NCBI GenBank assembly: GCA_036850595.1
Contig: CM072168.1
Span: forward strand, 10,717,982 to 10,781,981
Source of the DNA: Rhyacichthys aspro
Taxonomy: Eukaryota > Chordata > Actinopteri > Gobiiformes > Rhyacichthyidae
Direction: 5' to 3'
Length of the DNA: 64,000 nt
Shown: positions 1 through 10,613 of the stretch, piece by piece
How the letters are laid out: each line of letters begins with the position of its first letter
Position numbering within the stretch: position 1 is the first letter of the stretch
Program-made: the position numbers and the translations under genes
The notes under the pieces: generated by a model
Database searches by the model: none
What the model saw: the letters and a program-made list of their open reading frames with translations, nothing else
Told to the model about the DNA's origin: nothing

Positions 1-114
1 GGACACGGTCTCTCACTCACATTTTACACACCATACACAAATACGGTTTTTTAAGCAGCGGGATTGCGATAAAGACCTCTCATAGTCTACATCAATAGAC
101 ATCATGGTACGTAC

Positions 115-250
115 CTCTTTGGTCACGTAGCCAGCCCAGGTCCTCCCTGGTCGAGACAATCAGATCAATGTCAGCGATTCTCTGGCACGTCGTGTGTTTT
201 TTCCCCCTCAAATATTCCACATTTTCGAGTGGCCTATTGATCGCCATCGC
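115..250 (-). CDS. possible first coding exon of an unrecognised gene (partial)
   Basis: On the minus strand a GC-rich leader (about 251-320) runs into an ATG at 250-248 in a good initiation context (GGCGGCGCGATGG). About 45 codons follow, up to a consensus donor (AAAGAG then gtacgt) at 114-109, ending in phase 1. The peptide begins MAINRPLENVEYLRGKK and ends with VSTREDLGWLRDQR. I do not recognise it, and it matches none of the genes I recall beside POU3F3 in human. Any further exons would lie left of the window. The GC-rich leader in AT-rich surroundings and the clean donor favour a real 5' exon, but one exon without homology is weak evidence and a chance ORF remains possible. Confidence 0.3.
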
Positions 251-787
251 GCCGCCTCCAGATGATGCTGACGCGAGCAGAGCAGGTGGCTGCGGCTTTA
301 AAGGAGCAGTCCGCACTGTTCCTCATGTCCAGGGCCACAAAGATACCGGCTCATCATCATGTTATTTATCATGTTTTACAGAATTTAATGTTTGGTTAAA
401 ATTCGTTTATTTTCATGCGTTCCTGGCCAGAGTTGCATGTCCTCGCCTTAACGCTCTGCCCATGCATGCCCATGTTTTTCAATCTGCCTAAATTGTGTTA
501 TGAATCGTACATATATAGACTTTTAAGTTTTGTCACTTAAAGCAAAGGGATGCTATTCTCAGAAAGCATGCATAAACACCTGTACATACAACTTCCATTT
601 TGTCATTTTTGTTACGTTAATATTGGCTGAATTCTTTTAGTGTTTAGGAAGAACAGATCAAAACAACATGCTGAGGATTTAAAGGTCGAAGGTCTTTTTT
701 TCCCCAAACATAATTATAGGTTTGATCTAACAAAAAAATCAATGTCTTTTGTTTGTTTTATCTTTGTTTGCTTTCATAAAAGAATTA

Positions 788-832
788 GGCCTCAGATTTA
801 ATTGGATTTTGACCCCAATTGAATCTGAGGCC
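788..832. repeat. hairpin, 18-bp arms, one mismatch
   Basis: Arms 788-805 (GGCCTCAGATTTAATTGG) and 815-832 are inverted copies matching at 17 of 18 positions, around a 9-base loop. The stem begins and ends with GGCC. A CTCF-like word lies 24 bases downstream. It could be a small MITE remnant, a structured non-coding element or a cruciform-forming site. The structure is seen directly; its function is unknown. Confidence 0.7.
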
Positions 833-855
833 GGTTGGCGTACTTATTACTTTGT

Positions 856-870
856 CCAGAAGGTGGCAGC
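856..870 (+). promoter_or_regulatory. CTCF-like motif
   Basis: CCAGAAGGTGGCAGC fits the CTCF core CCASYAGRKGGCRSY at all but one position (A where Y is expected). It lies in the 3' flank of pou3f3, close to a strong hairpin. CTCF words are common, so occupancy is an inference. Confidence 0.35.
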
Positions 871-3435
871 ATTTCTCCATGTCCCCCTCATGCATGTGTT
901 GGCCTCACCACTTGACCAGTTTGTCAGACCACATTTTAACACATTTAGATCCAAACTGAAGCTCTTTATTTAAACCTATATAAAAATGCTGAGTTTTACT
1001 GTTTCAATAAACCAACAGATCCATTTATTTTCATTTTAATTTGACTTAAAGGTTTTTATATCACACAAAGGTGACCAGACACACATACTGTAAGGTCCAG
1101 ATGTGTGGTGTGTTACATCTGCAGATAATGACTGCACACCTCTAATCAATGTGTAATTGACCCGCGTCCAGGATATAAAGTAAAGTGATGAATCACGCGG
1201 TTACGTTCCCTTCACTTGGCATGCAGCAGCAGACCGTGTTCATGGGCATGCTTGTCTAAATTGGCATCGTGCCCGTGTGTTGAACATGTCCATCAAACGG
1301 GTTCCACTTGAGCAGTCTGCCACATGCACGCTCGTCACGTCCTGAGGCACCCACACAACAAGGGTGCTGCTCAGAAGGTTCATTCCCCACCATTATTCCA
1401 CACGTTTGCTTCCACTGTACCTGACGGAGAAACTCTATCATTCACCTTTTTTTACACCAAAATATTTAAAGTGTAAAATTTCATATGTTTTCTCTTGACT
1501 TATTCCCAGCTCGTTTTTCACAGTGCGGAAGTTACACTGTGTTAATCAGTGTTAGATGTAGGCCTGCTTTGGGAGAATAATTAACACCAAACAGCAGGGT
1601 GTGATCATGTGTAAACCACAGTGAAAGTTTTGTAGATTAAAACACAAGTGTTGTCAAACAATTGGTTGGATTATGAGATGTGTTTGTAATATGTGGATGC
1701 ATAAACAAGAAGGGCTTATCATGGCGTAATTGTTTTATGTAAAGAACCCCCGAACAAGGCCTTAAGAGTAATTATGAGTGATTATAATAACAGTGGTTGT
1801 AGCTGGAGGAATTGGTGTTCTACAGACTAATGAAGAATCAGTGTTTGTGTCAGCTGCTCCATTTGTCTTAAACAGGCTAAATGCAGTGTTTATATTTTGT
1901 ATTTTTTAGAAATCCTGAAATATCCCTAAAAATTGTGCCAGATGTGAAAGGTTTCAGATGAATTTAAAGCCAGGATTTAAAGCTAACTTAAATCAATGTC
2001 AGAGATTTGTCTTGTCTTCACTGATCAATTAACTTGATTAGAAAAGAAAATGACACAATAAAAAGCCTCACATTTTGTTCACGGAGTCATGAGTGTATTG
2101 TTTTATCTGTTCATTCCTCTGCTCTCAGTTGATTGGAGTCAGATGCACGGAACTCTTTAAGTATGAGACTCGAAGTTGAAAACTAATTCACAAAAAAAAA
2201 AACCCAAAAAAACCCCATAACATCAGTGTTTAACAGGTCTTTTATCTTCAGTTCCACCGGACATCTGCAAAGCTGTTTCAACCTGTAATTTTTAACTTCA
2301 ACAACTAAAAGCTTTTGTATCTGCAACATGTTGTGAGGCTGTGTGATATAGCACCACCTTTATCAAATGCTTATTACTTTTTGGGGGGACCCTTCATGTA
2401 GAGCCGTTTAAGAGGCCTTTCTTCACAGCGCACCATAAAAAGAGCTTATACAATAAAAAGTGATGAGACCAACATTCTGAAGTGTTTCTTAATATAGTAA
2501 AATAAAACACTCTGTGACATTTTCTGTGACAGGATTATCTTGAAAATGTCGGGCTGCTGCAGAAAAGCGTGCACATTTAGTTCTGCAGTAGCTTTTCTGA
2601 AGGTTCCAGAAGAAACTGATTTACTTGTGAAGTGTTTAAATATTAGCAGCAGATTAGACACTGCCCGCTGTTTTTGCTACCTTTCTTCAAAATGGAGGTT
2701 AAAAATTGATTTGGGGTGAAAATGTGCAAAATGACGCACAGTAAAAACACATTTAAACACACTCATCAAAATCATTTGACGGTGTGTAGTAAACATTTAA
2801 AAATCAGTTAAACATACTGTCCTGATCAATTATCAAATATCGATTGCTTTAATACTATTGGTGCCCTTCTTTAAATCACTCTGCTGTTGTAGAAAGTCCA
2901 AAAACAGGCTTGATGAATTCTAGTGGTTTTGACCTTTTACCCTTCCTTTGCCTAAAGAGAAGCTATTGGCCTGGGTCTTTGTGAATAGTGCTATTTGTGG
3001 AAAAGAAAAGAGAAAAGAAAATGCATTTTCACAGCTGGTGTTAAAGTAGAGTCTTTGTGCCGATCTGCCAAACCCAAAAGATCCATCGCCTCCTGTCACT
3101 CCATCTCCCTGTCACCGTGGTAACTGCCAGCTCGAAGAGGCCACCTTTCCTTGGTTGTACTCCACAAAGCCCCATCAGTGGACGAATGGGACTGGACTTC
3201 AACATGTCACTGATGAGATATAAGACGAGAAGAGCATCATTGGGAATAGAGAAATGGATTTGATTTATTTCATACTTATAAACCTCATTCAATGCATTTA
3301 GTTCATCCATCATCAAGTACGGGGCAACCTTTGAGGAGCCTCTGAGCAGCACTCGGAGAACATGCAAACTCTTTAAGTGTCCAGACTCTCTGACTGTCTG
3401 TCCACTAATCAACATCAACATTTCCTTATGGCAAA

Positions 3436-3441
3436 TTTATT
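3436..3441 (-). terminator. pou3f3: candidate poly(A) signal of pou3f3
   Basis: TTTATT on the plus strand reads AATAAA on the minus strand, about 600 bases beyond the pou3f3 stop. This would give a 3'UTR of about 0.6 kb (3436-4037). Other AATAAA words further left could serve instead. Confidence 0.4.
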
Positions 3442-4037
3442 AAATAATTAGTCTTTTACATAAAAATAGACACAGTGAAAAAAGTAAAGCAATAAATAAC
3501 TTCGGTCTGATATCTGACAAAAATACACAACAGACAGATTACAGTCAAGGGAATCAATTCAAAGAAGTTTCCCAACTCAGGAAACACAAGTCACTCTTAT
3601 AGACTATGACTGGGCACAACAGAAAGCAATGTCACTCAATACAAAGTAAAAGACAGTAAAAGAAATGGGCAATTATTGCTTTAAAAGGAACTCTTTTGAA
3701 AATAGCTCACTATTAAGTCTTAGTGAAACAAACTACAGTGCAGTCTTTGAGTGGGACATGACTGCAGCATCAAGGAGCTTCTATCAGATCGTACAAAGAA
3801 TTGAACGTATTTGCTCATAGAGTTGTAATATCTTGGTGACAAATGCCTCTACTTTTACTCTTTTATAAGTCTCTTATAAGTCTTGTCCCAAAGGCTGGCT
3901 TATAGTGCAGTAAAACGTCAGGAGAATCATTTGTGTCCTGCTTTGAAAGCTTGGGACAAATGACAAGGAACAGTGAGAAAGTTCTTGATTATTAAGGTCT
4001 TTTTAAAAATAATCGAATCTTGTTGTCTTGGCCCTTC

Positions 4038-5213
4038 TCACGTGTCGCTGTACATCCGCTTGCAGTCCACGGACGGGGATGGCGTGTCGGGCCCCATGCT
4101 GCCCACCTGAGAGTACGCGTCCTCTGGAGTGCGGGGCAGCCCGGGCGGCGTCATGCGCTTTTCCTTCTGCCTGCGGTTACAGAACCAGACGCGCACTACC
4201 TCCTTCTCGAGCTGCAGAGAGTCCGCGAGCGCGTTAATCTCCTGCGCGGACGGCTTCGGGCACTTGAGAAAGTGGCTTTCCAGTGCGCCTTTGACGCTCA
4301 CTTCAATGGACGTGCGCTTCTTCCTCTTGCGGCCCTGTGTTGCGATCTTGTCGATGCTGGTGGGGCTGCCCGTGGTGGAGTCAGCCTCCTCCAGCCATTT
4401 GTTGAGCAGCGGCTTGAGCTTGCACATGTTTTTGAAGCTGAGTTGCAGAGCCTCAAACCTGCAGATAGTGGTCTGCGAGAACACGTTTCCGTAGAGCGTG
4501 CCCAGCGCGAGCCCTACGTCTGCCTGCGTGAAGCCCAGTTTGATGCGGCGCTGTTTGAACTGTTTAGCAAAGTGCTCCAAGTCGTCGGACGTCGGGGTGT
4601 CCTCGTCTGAGTGCGACTCATGCGCCACGCTGTGGTGCTGCTGGTGCGCGTGGTGCGCGTGCTGGCTGTGGTGATGGTGGTGGTGGTCCAGCTCTGGGGA
4701 GTCTCCGCGCGCGAGTCCAGAGTGCACGAGGCTGTGTCCGTGCGCGCCGAGCATGCCGTTGACCGTGAAGCCTGGCTGAGAGTATCCCAGAGCTGGGTCT
4801 CCAAGATGAGCCGCGGAGCCGCCTCCCCATCCGCCCGTGTGCGTCTGGTGCGCACCAAGGTGCGTCCTGTGATGAAGAGTAGAGCCCGCGTGCAGGTCCT
4901 CGCGGACCGTGTTCCTCTTTGCCTCCTGTGGCTGTGCGCTGGGAGGCCACGCGGACCCAGCCTCCACCGCTGCCACCGCGGCCGCTGCTGCTGCCGCCGC
5001 AGCGTGAGGCAGCGACGTCACCCACTGGTGGCTGAGCATGTGACCCCCGTTCCCCACTACGGCCCCCTGCATGAAGTCGCTTTGCGCCATCTTGACCGGG
5101 GGCTCGGGTCGGTAGCCGCTGGACCCCGCGGTGACCGGCTGCATGCTCCCCCTCCTCTCGGAGTGCAGGACCCTGCTGCTGGACAGGTATGGGCTGGACG
5201 TGGCGGTGGCCAT
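4038..5213 (-). CDS. pou3f3: POU class III transcription factor (Brn-1 type), single exon
   Basis: Nuclear factor that binds octamer-like DNA through a POU-specific domain (about residues 205-280, GFTQADVGLALGTLYGN) and a POU homeodomain (about 297-356, ending RVWFCNRRQKEK). The 391-residue intronless ORF is normal for POU class III genes. The N-terminal words SDFMQGA, GGHMLSHQWVT and SQPGFTVNGML, and the stretch before the POU domain, match POU3F3 better than POU3F1, POU3F2 or POU3F4. Low-complexity tracts include nine Ala at 71-79 and six His at 177-182; both are shorter than I recall in mammals. I chose the ATG at 5213 (MATATSSPYL, the usual class III start) rather than one four codons upstream. 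The last residues (DCKRMYSDT) do not resemble the mammalian end GLQTSVQ (see findings). Teleosts usually keep two copies (a/b); I cannot tell which this is. Confidence 0.95.
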   Translation of the reverse strand: MATATSSPYLSSSRVLHSERRGSMQPVTAGSSGYRPEPPVKMAQSDFMQGAVVGNGGHMLSHQWVTSLPHAAAAAAAAAVAAVEAGSAWPPSAQPQEAKRNTVREDLHAGSTLHHRTHLGAHQTHTGGWGGGSAAHLGDPALGYSQPGFTVNGMLGAHGHSLVHSGLARGDSPELDHHHHHHSQHAHHAHQQHHSVAHESHSDEDTPTSDDLEHFAKQFKQRRIKLGFTQADVGLALGTLYGNVFSQTTICRFEALQLSFKNMCKLKPLLNKWLEEADSTTGSPTSIDKIATQGRKRKKRTSIEVSVKGALESHFLKCPKPSAQEINALADSLQLEKEVVRVWFCNRRQKEKRMTPPGLPRTPEDAYSQVGSMGPDTPSPSVDCKRMYSDT

Positions 5214-6538
5214 GCCCCAAAGCATATGTCTGCGGTATACCTTTCTGGTTTTAGCAAAGTCACACTTCAGTCTGATCCATAAGAAGTAAGTTTCTCAAGA
5301 CGCATTTAGAGCCAAAAGGACGAGCAAATCTCAATACTCAACAGCCCCAGCGCGATAAAACACCTTTCAAAAGTTTGTGTCCCGGGACTCCACTCTTAAT
5401 CCACCGATTCACTGATATGAACCCTTTGATCCAAACTGACCAATTGTCCCACTCTTGTCTCCAATTTAAAAAAAAATGCTGGTGGGTTATTTACGTTAAA
5501 CTCTGCTCCCGTCAGAGTTCACTGGAAGCACTGAGTCCCGTGCGTCTTCCGCGCAAAGAGGAAAAGAGACGTGTGTTTACGTTGTGCCTAGACCGCGTCT
5601 ATTCATCCCCATCTTCATCCAATTACAGCAGAATGGCTGGGCAGAGTTTCTGCTGATTGGACACACGCACAGAGAGAGAAGTGAGTGTCATCGTCTCGCC
5701 AGGGGTGAGAAAAGTTCTGCTTCGGGACATTATCAACATTAGGAAAAACTATTTTGGTAAACCTATATCAAAATAAACAGGAGTTATAGAATAAACCTCT
5801 TTAAACACGTGCGCAATGGCAATGCAAAAGAAAGAAAAAGGTTATTTCACGCAGGACGATTACACAAAAGACATTTAGAAACATTCTGAAGAAAATAAAA
5901 AAATTAAACACTTAGTGAACAAACACGTGGAAGTCCAAAGTGACTGAACACTGTCGGTGAATGTGCTTGACGCGGGGCAGTGAGGTGCCACTGTCAAGGA
6001 TAGACCAGTCTGCTCAGAGCAGGGGTCCGTACGCCTCTTGCATCTTAATGTAAGCTGCTTTTCACTCGGTAAAAGCAAGGCCACAGTGGCGTGACGGGAC
6101 GCACAGCTGAGTACTGAAGGAGCCTCCAACGGGCAAAAGCTTACTCATTCGTGTCTCTTCACTTATAGACTTCTCCAAAGTGTCTGGGGGATTCACTTTT
6201 TAGTTTGGAAAAGAATACAACAGTGAGACTTTAGGGGTTTGTCAGATGTAAAGAAGAAGGACTCTTCTCATGTGTTTCTCAGAGGGTTAATGAATGTATC
6301 AGATAATGAAAGTGAACTCTCAACATGTTTTCTCTTCCACATGAAGAAAACCTTCAAGAGGAGTTACACTGATGGGTGGAATATTTGAATTTTAGGTTGG
6401 TAGCTCTTTTTACAGTTTAAACGACAATAAAACAATATAGCAACTATTTGTAACTACTCAGCTGTAGCTTATAAACCTTTGCATGAATTTGTGCCATGTT
6501 AATCCAATTTTTTTTAGTATCAGTTTTGTTTTTTGTTG

Positions 6539-6582
<44 letters not shown>

Positions 6583-9500
6583 TGTTTTTATGTTCTGACC
6601 AAATTTCTTCTTCAGCATTTGCACAAAAGTGTGACTGCAAAAGTGGAATTTGAATTATTCAAATCAATCTTCAAAAAAAAAAAAATGGAAAGTTATTAAT
6701 GACATTTCCAAAACATTGTGATGAATTCTTGGTGAGACAATTTTTAGTTTATTATGATCATGGATGTCATGATTAAAGTAGGTGAATACTCTTATTTCAA
6801 AAAGGCCACTTCATTAGCTGTATATTTTCCTTATGTGCCAAATATTAGTTTTGATAAGTTGAAGTGAAAATGTTTGTGCTGTTTTTTTGCTGAATCTCTC
6901 TCTCTGCTCTCACAAAGAAACCTAGGACACACCTCAAAAGTAAAATTATTACTAGCACTGATTTAATTTGAACTTGGCACAGAACACACACAGGACACTG
7001 TAACATACAGACTCACAATGAACTTAAACAACTAAAGACAACATTTGTTCACGCAGGAAAATTAACGTAATTCATCACGGATACATCTTCATCATTCCAA
7101 AGTTCTTGATGTTGGTTATGTGATTTCTGTGTAAGTGGCTTGGCTCAGAGAGGGTTGTCCGTGCTCGCGGGCCGCCGGCACAATGCAGAGAGGAGCAGAC
7201 GTTTGAGGGAATGCAGTAATGTTTTTCATGTGTTGTGCTGGCTGGTCACAGAGCTCTATTTGTTATTCATGAAGGAAGCCGGGTGAAGAGGCCTCCTTGT
7301 GATGCACGCTTCTTTCAGCTCTCTTCCCAAATAAGAGCTTGACAACCAAAAGCAAATAATCTGCTGAAACTGTAGTGAGTACTGTAATGAATCCACCACA
7401 ATGAGCGTTACACTGTACACTGGCAGCTAATTGTCATCATTGTTGTTTCTTTTAAATCATCTTCAAATCATTTACAGGAGATCCCCTCCCTTCTCCCTCC
7501 CTCCCACTCTCTTTTTCCTCTGTTGAGTCTTCAATATGCAGATTGGCCATTTCTGCCCCTAGGCTATTTTCTTTGGTAGACTTTTGAAATATGCAAATGC
7601 TTCCAACAAAAATGCGAGGAAGAAAAGGAAAAAACGTCATCTGGGCTCCAGGAGTTTTCCATTCAAAGAAACAGATGATTTTCTTCTTTTCGGTGTTTTT
7701 GTTGCATTTGGTTTTGTAAGTAAGGGTCAGACCAATTAAAGAAGAGACAGGGAGACCAAACATTTAAGACTTTTCTGCATCAAGTATTGTCCTGATATAT
7801 AGGATGTATGTTTCCAGAGTTGCTCCAGTCTCTCTTTAGTGTTGTCTCCCGGTCGTGATCGTGAGCATCTTTGACCTTCAGCTCTCCCTGAGTCAGAGAG
7901 ATCCTTCGCAGCGTGAGTCTCTACCCACAACCCCCCGCTGCGTGTTTAAAACCCAAGCAAAGGCAGCCATGCAGAGGCAGACGGGGAGACAAAGTGGAAG
8001 TGGGAACCAGAGGGGTTCGGAGGGGAAATGATCAAAGTGGATGCGTTTTTCAAAGTCCTCATTGAAATTTTGGAAACATAAAGTCACATAGTTTAAAGGT
8101 CTATAAGTCTTTATGTAGTGGGATGCTTTCAATGACCTCGAGTTTACTGTGAGGATTAAAAGTGTTAAATTAAAAGCCGGACCGATGACACCCAGTGGAC
8201 ACATACATTGGTTAAACGCTGTTGTGCCAGCCCATTATGTATGATTGGTTGAAGTTAATGTGGGAAAATTACATTCATTTATCCCAGTGGAAAATGTGGA
8301 AGAGGCTGAAGTGACAAGGAACAGATTAATAAGAATGCATTTGAGGGAATGGGACAAAGAGAGGGATTTTTTTATATATATATTTAAGTCAAATGATAAA
8401 TGAATATAAGAATAATATGGACAGATACATCAGGTGTGGTCTTGGCCGGTCTTGATTTAAAATCCCAAGACCTCTGAGTCTGAGACCAAACAAAGATCTT
8501 TAAAAAGTGGTCCACAAATACTGCACACGTTCTTTGAAACATGTGCAGTAAAGTAAAACCATTGAACCCTTTCAAACTTTTATGTCTGGCACCAGAGAAA
8601 ATACAGCATAAAGGTAACCAAGGCTTTGAATTTTAATTTCCTTTGAGCTGTTCCTAAATCATCTCAGTGCACTAATGGATTTTATCCGTGTTTTCTCTCT
8701 AAAGTTCCACTGCTGTCCTTTGAATACAAGAGCAAACAGAATGACAGGGAAACTTAGTCAGGAAATACCCGCAGCCCTGCAGCCTGTGGCTACGGACAAC
8801 TAGAGCCCTGTGCCCAGCCTCAGACCTGAGCCAAGTCAAACAGGCCGTGTCCCTCAAGGGCCGCTCTGCCTCGGTTTGCCTCAGTGTGCTTTGGTGAGCC
8901 CGGCCATGGCTTTCATGAATAGACAGGTTTCTCACTGAAGCTGCCTCCGAGCTGCACATGCTTATAAAGGCTCTCTGTAGTTGGAAGGATTTCTCAGGTG
9001 AGTTTGGAGGAAATATCAGATAATGAAATATTAAGAGACTCACAATACAAGCAGCAGAGATGTTTGATAAGATACATTTGAGTCCTCTGATAGGTTGTTT
9101 GTTTGGCAGGATTTGCATTGTTCAACTATTACATTTGGTGATAAAAACGTTAAAAAAGATGCAATGTGACAGGACCAATTGTCTGGCTCACACTGTATCG
9201 CTGATGATTTGGAACAATATGAGCAGCGAAGAACAGCACAGACAGGAGCACTCGGAGCATGTTGCTGTATAATGTAATTATCCCGCCACTATGTAAGGTA
9301 CAGATCTGCAGAGACATCAATCAGGACTCTTACAGTGGAATCTAATTAAATCAATATACAGTGAGTACAATCAGACACAGCCGGATTGTGACACCACGCA
9401 GCTTTGGAATTAACACGTTTCCTGCGCCATCAGGGGAGTTTCACATCAACACACCACTCCGCTTTGACTCCCATTGTGTGTTTTTGAGACTAAAAGGAGA

Positions 9501-9774
9501 GAAAACTATATTTAACTAATTAACAATGTGGTGAAATGTCACATAACGTTTCTCCTGCTTGTGTCAACTGTCATCTTTGGATATTTGCAGTAATTATGCA
9601 GTGATTTAAATTGATTTGTTGAATGTTTTGGACATAGGGGATTTTCAACATTTTATGGTATCCCCTTGGTTTTAAGAGAGAACTCCATAAATCGCACGTT
9701 CACCAGTTGTAAATAACAGTGGAGGTGAAAATCATAGCAGCAGATGAGCTGTATTTGATTCTGCAGCTGCCATA
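5214..9774. other. upstream flank of pou3f3, gene-free
   Basis: It contains the presumptive pou3f3 5'UTR and promoter just right of 5213, a GT microsatellite at 6544-6577, and otherwise unique AT-rich sequence. A conserved role as enhancer DNA is plausible from the locus type but cannot be shown from one sequence. No coding exon with splice support was found. Confidence 0.5.
6544..6577. repeat. (GT)17 microsatellite
   Basis: Uninterrupted GT dinucleotide run between T-rich flanks. The apparent ORFs across it, in both directions, are products of the repeat. Confidence 0.95.
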
Positions 9775-9779
9775 CAGAT

Positions 9780-9910
9780 GCTTGTTAGCTCAGTGGGTTA
9801 GGTTTGTGGTCAGATTCTGACGTGTTTACCAAAAGACACTACTTACTGTGCCCTCAGCTAGGTGTTTGGGAGGGATGTAGTTAAACCCTGCAGTCTGCTG
9901 ATTGGACAAT
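9780..9910 (+). repeat. possible decayed tRNA-derived SINE head
   Basis: TAGCTCAGTGG at 9786-9796 matches the tRNA / Pol III A box and is followed by a GGTTAGG-like tRNA arm, as in fish tRNA-derived SINEs. I see no good B box at the right spacing and no clear tail, so this is at best an eroded copy. Confidence 0.3.
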
Positions 9911-10270
9911 AACAACAATGAGAAGTGAAAGTAAAAACATTAAATGGGAATTTTTTTTTCGAATTTTTCGAACTTTCCAATTTTGAACAGTCAGTGGGAT
10001 ATAGCTCTTGCTTCATGAATTTAAACATTGTGTTTATCGTCTACACTGCATTAAACACAAACACAACTCTGTCTTCAAATACTGAGTCCCTAAATTAAAG
10101 GAAATTGCCACAGCTCTATGAATTAATGTTCTGAGTGATGGGAGTAAACCGGAAACAGTTTAATGTTTAGAGCAACAACACATAACTGCACCTCTCACCG
10201 CCACACACCAGGATTTATTTGTGCAGCTACTCACTCTTTTTACTCGAATTATCAACAATGCATCCAAAAA

Positions 10271-10360
10271 GTCTGCTTCAAACACGTTTCTCAAACCGTG
10301 ACATGACTTTTCCACAAAAGTCATGTCACAGTTTGAGAAATGTCATTGTTTACAGCAGAC
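10271..10360. repeat. long near-perfect hairpin; candidate pre-miRNA or MITE remnant
   Basis: The inner arms 10287-10310 and 10317-10340 pair at 23 of 24 positions, around a 6-base loop. Pairing resumes further out: GTCTGCT at 10271-10277 pairs with AGCAGAC at 10354-10360, and AAACA with TGTTT, with small bulges between. The whole is about 90 nt, the size and shape of an animal miRNA precursor, although the inner stem is unusually perfect. I do not recognise a known miRNA seed. Either strand could be transcribed. Confidence 0.6.
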
Positions 10361-10568
10361 ATTTCTCCTCTGGACCCAGCAAAGTGGAAATTCATACCTC
10401 TTCAGGTGTTACCGTTCCAAATTGTCCCGTACTGACCCGACCCTGCTGATTTTACTAACCATGCTGCTCGCCAATTGTGTCATAATGAAGAATGATGCAA
10501 AAGTACAATTCTATTATTATTATCATTATTAGACCCTCATATTTTTTCCGGTGAAAATCAATTTTAGA

Positions 10569-10613
10569 CCCCCTTTCACACTGAAGCGCAGTGCAAATGA
10601 GTGTGAAAGGGGG
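10569..10613. repeat. perfect 14-bp-arm hairpin
   Basis: CCCCCTTTCACACT at 10569-10582 is matched exactly by its inverted copy at 10600-10613, with a 17-base spacer. It lies about 210 bases right of the longer hairpin. It may be the ends of a very short inverted element. Function unknown. Confidence 0.65.

Larger units (their letters stand above)
251..3435. other. gene-free stretch downstream of pou3f3
   Basis: No supportable gene. It holds the 18-bp-arm hairpin at 788-832, a CTCF-like word just beyond it, and AT-rich unique sequence. ORFs here, such as those at 749-973 and 3041-3421, show no splice logic, family motif or codon bias and look like chance. Confidence 0.6.

Noticed and set aside
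3041..3421. 126-codon minus-strand ORF downstream of pou3f3
   Set aside because: No homology, no splice context and no codon pattern; it lies just beyond the likely pou3f3 poly(A) signal.
7591..9118. POU octamers (ATGCAAAT) at 7591-7598 and 9111-9118 as possible autoregulatory sites of pou3f3
   Set aside because: The same word also occurs at 17790, 18853, 27923, 56567, 59777 and near 60433, so its density is not special to the pou3f3 flank.
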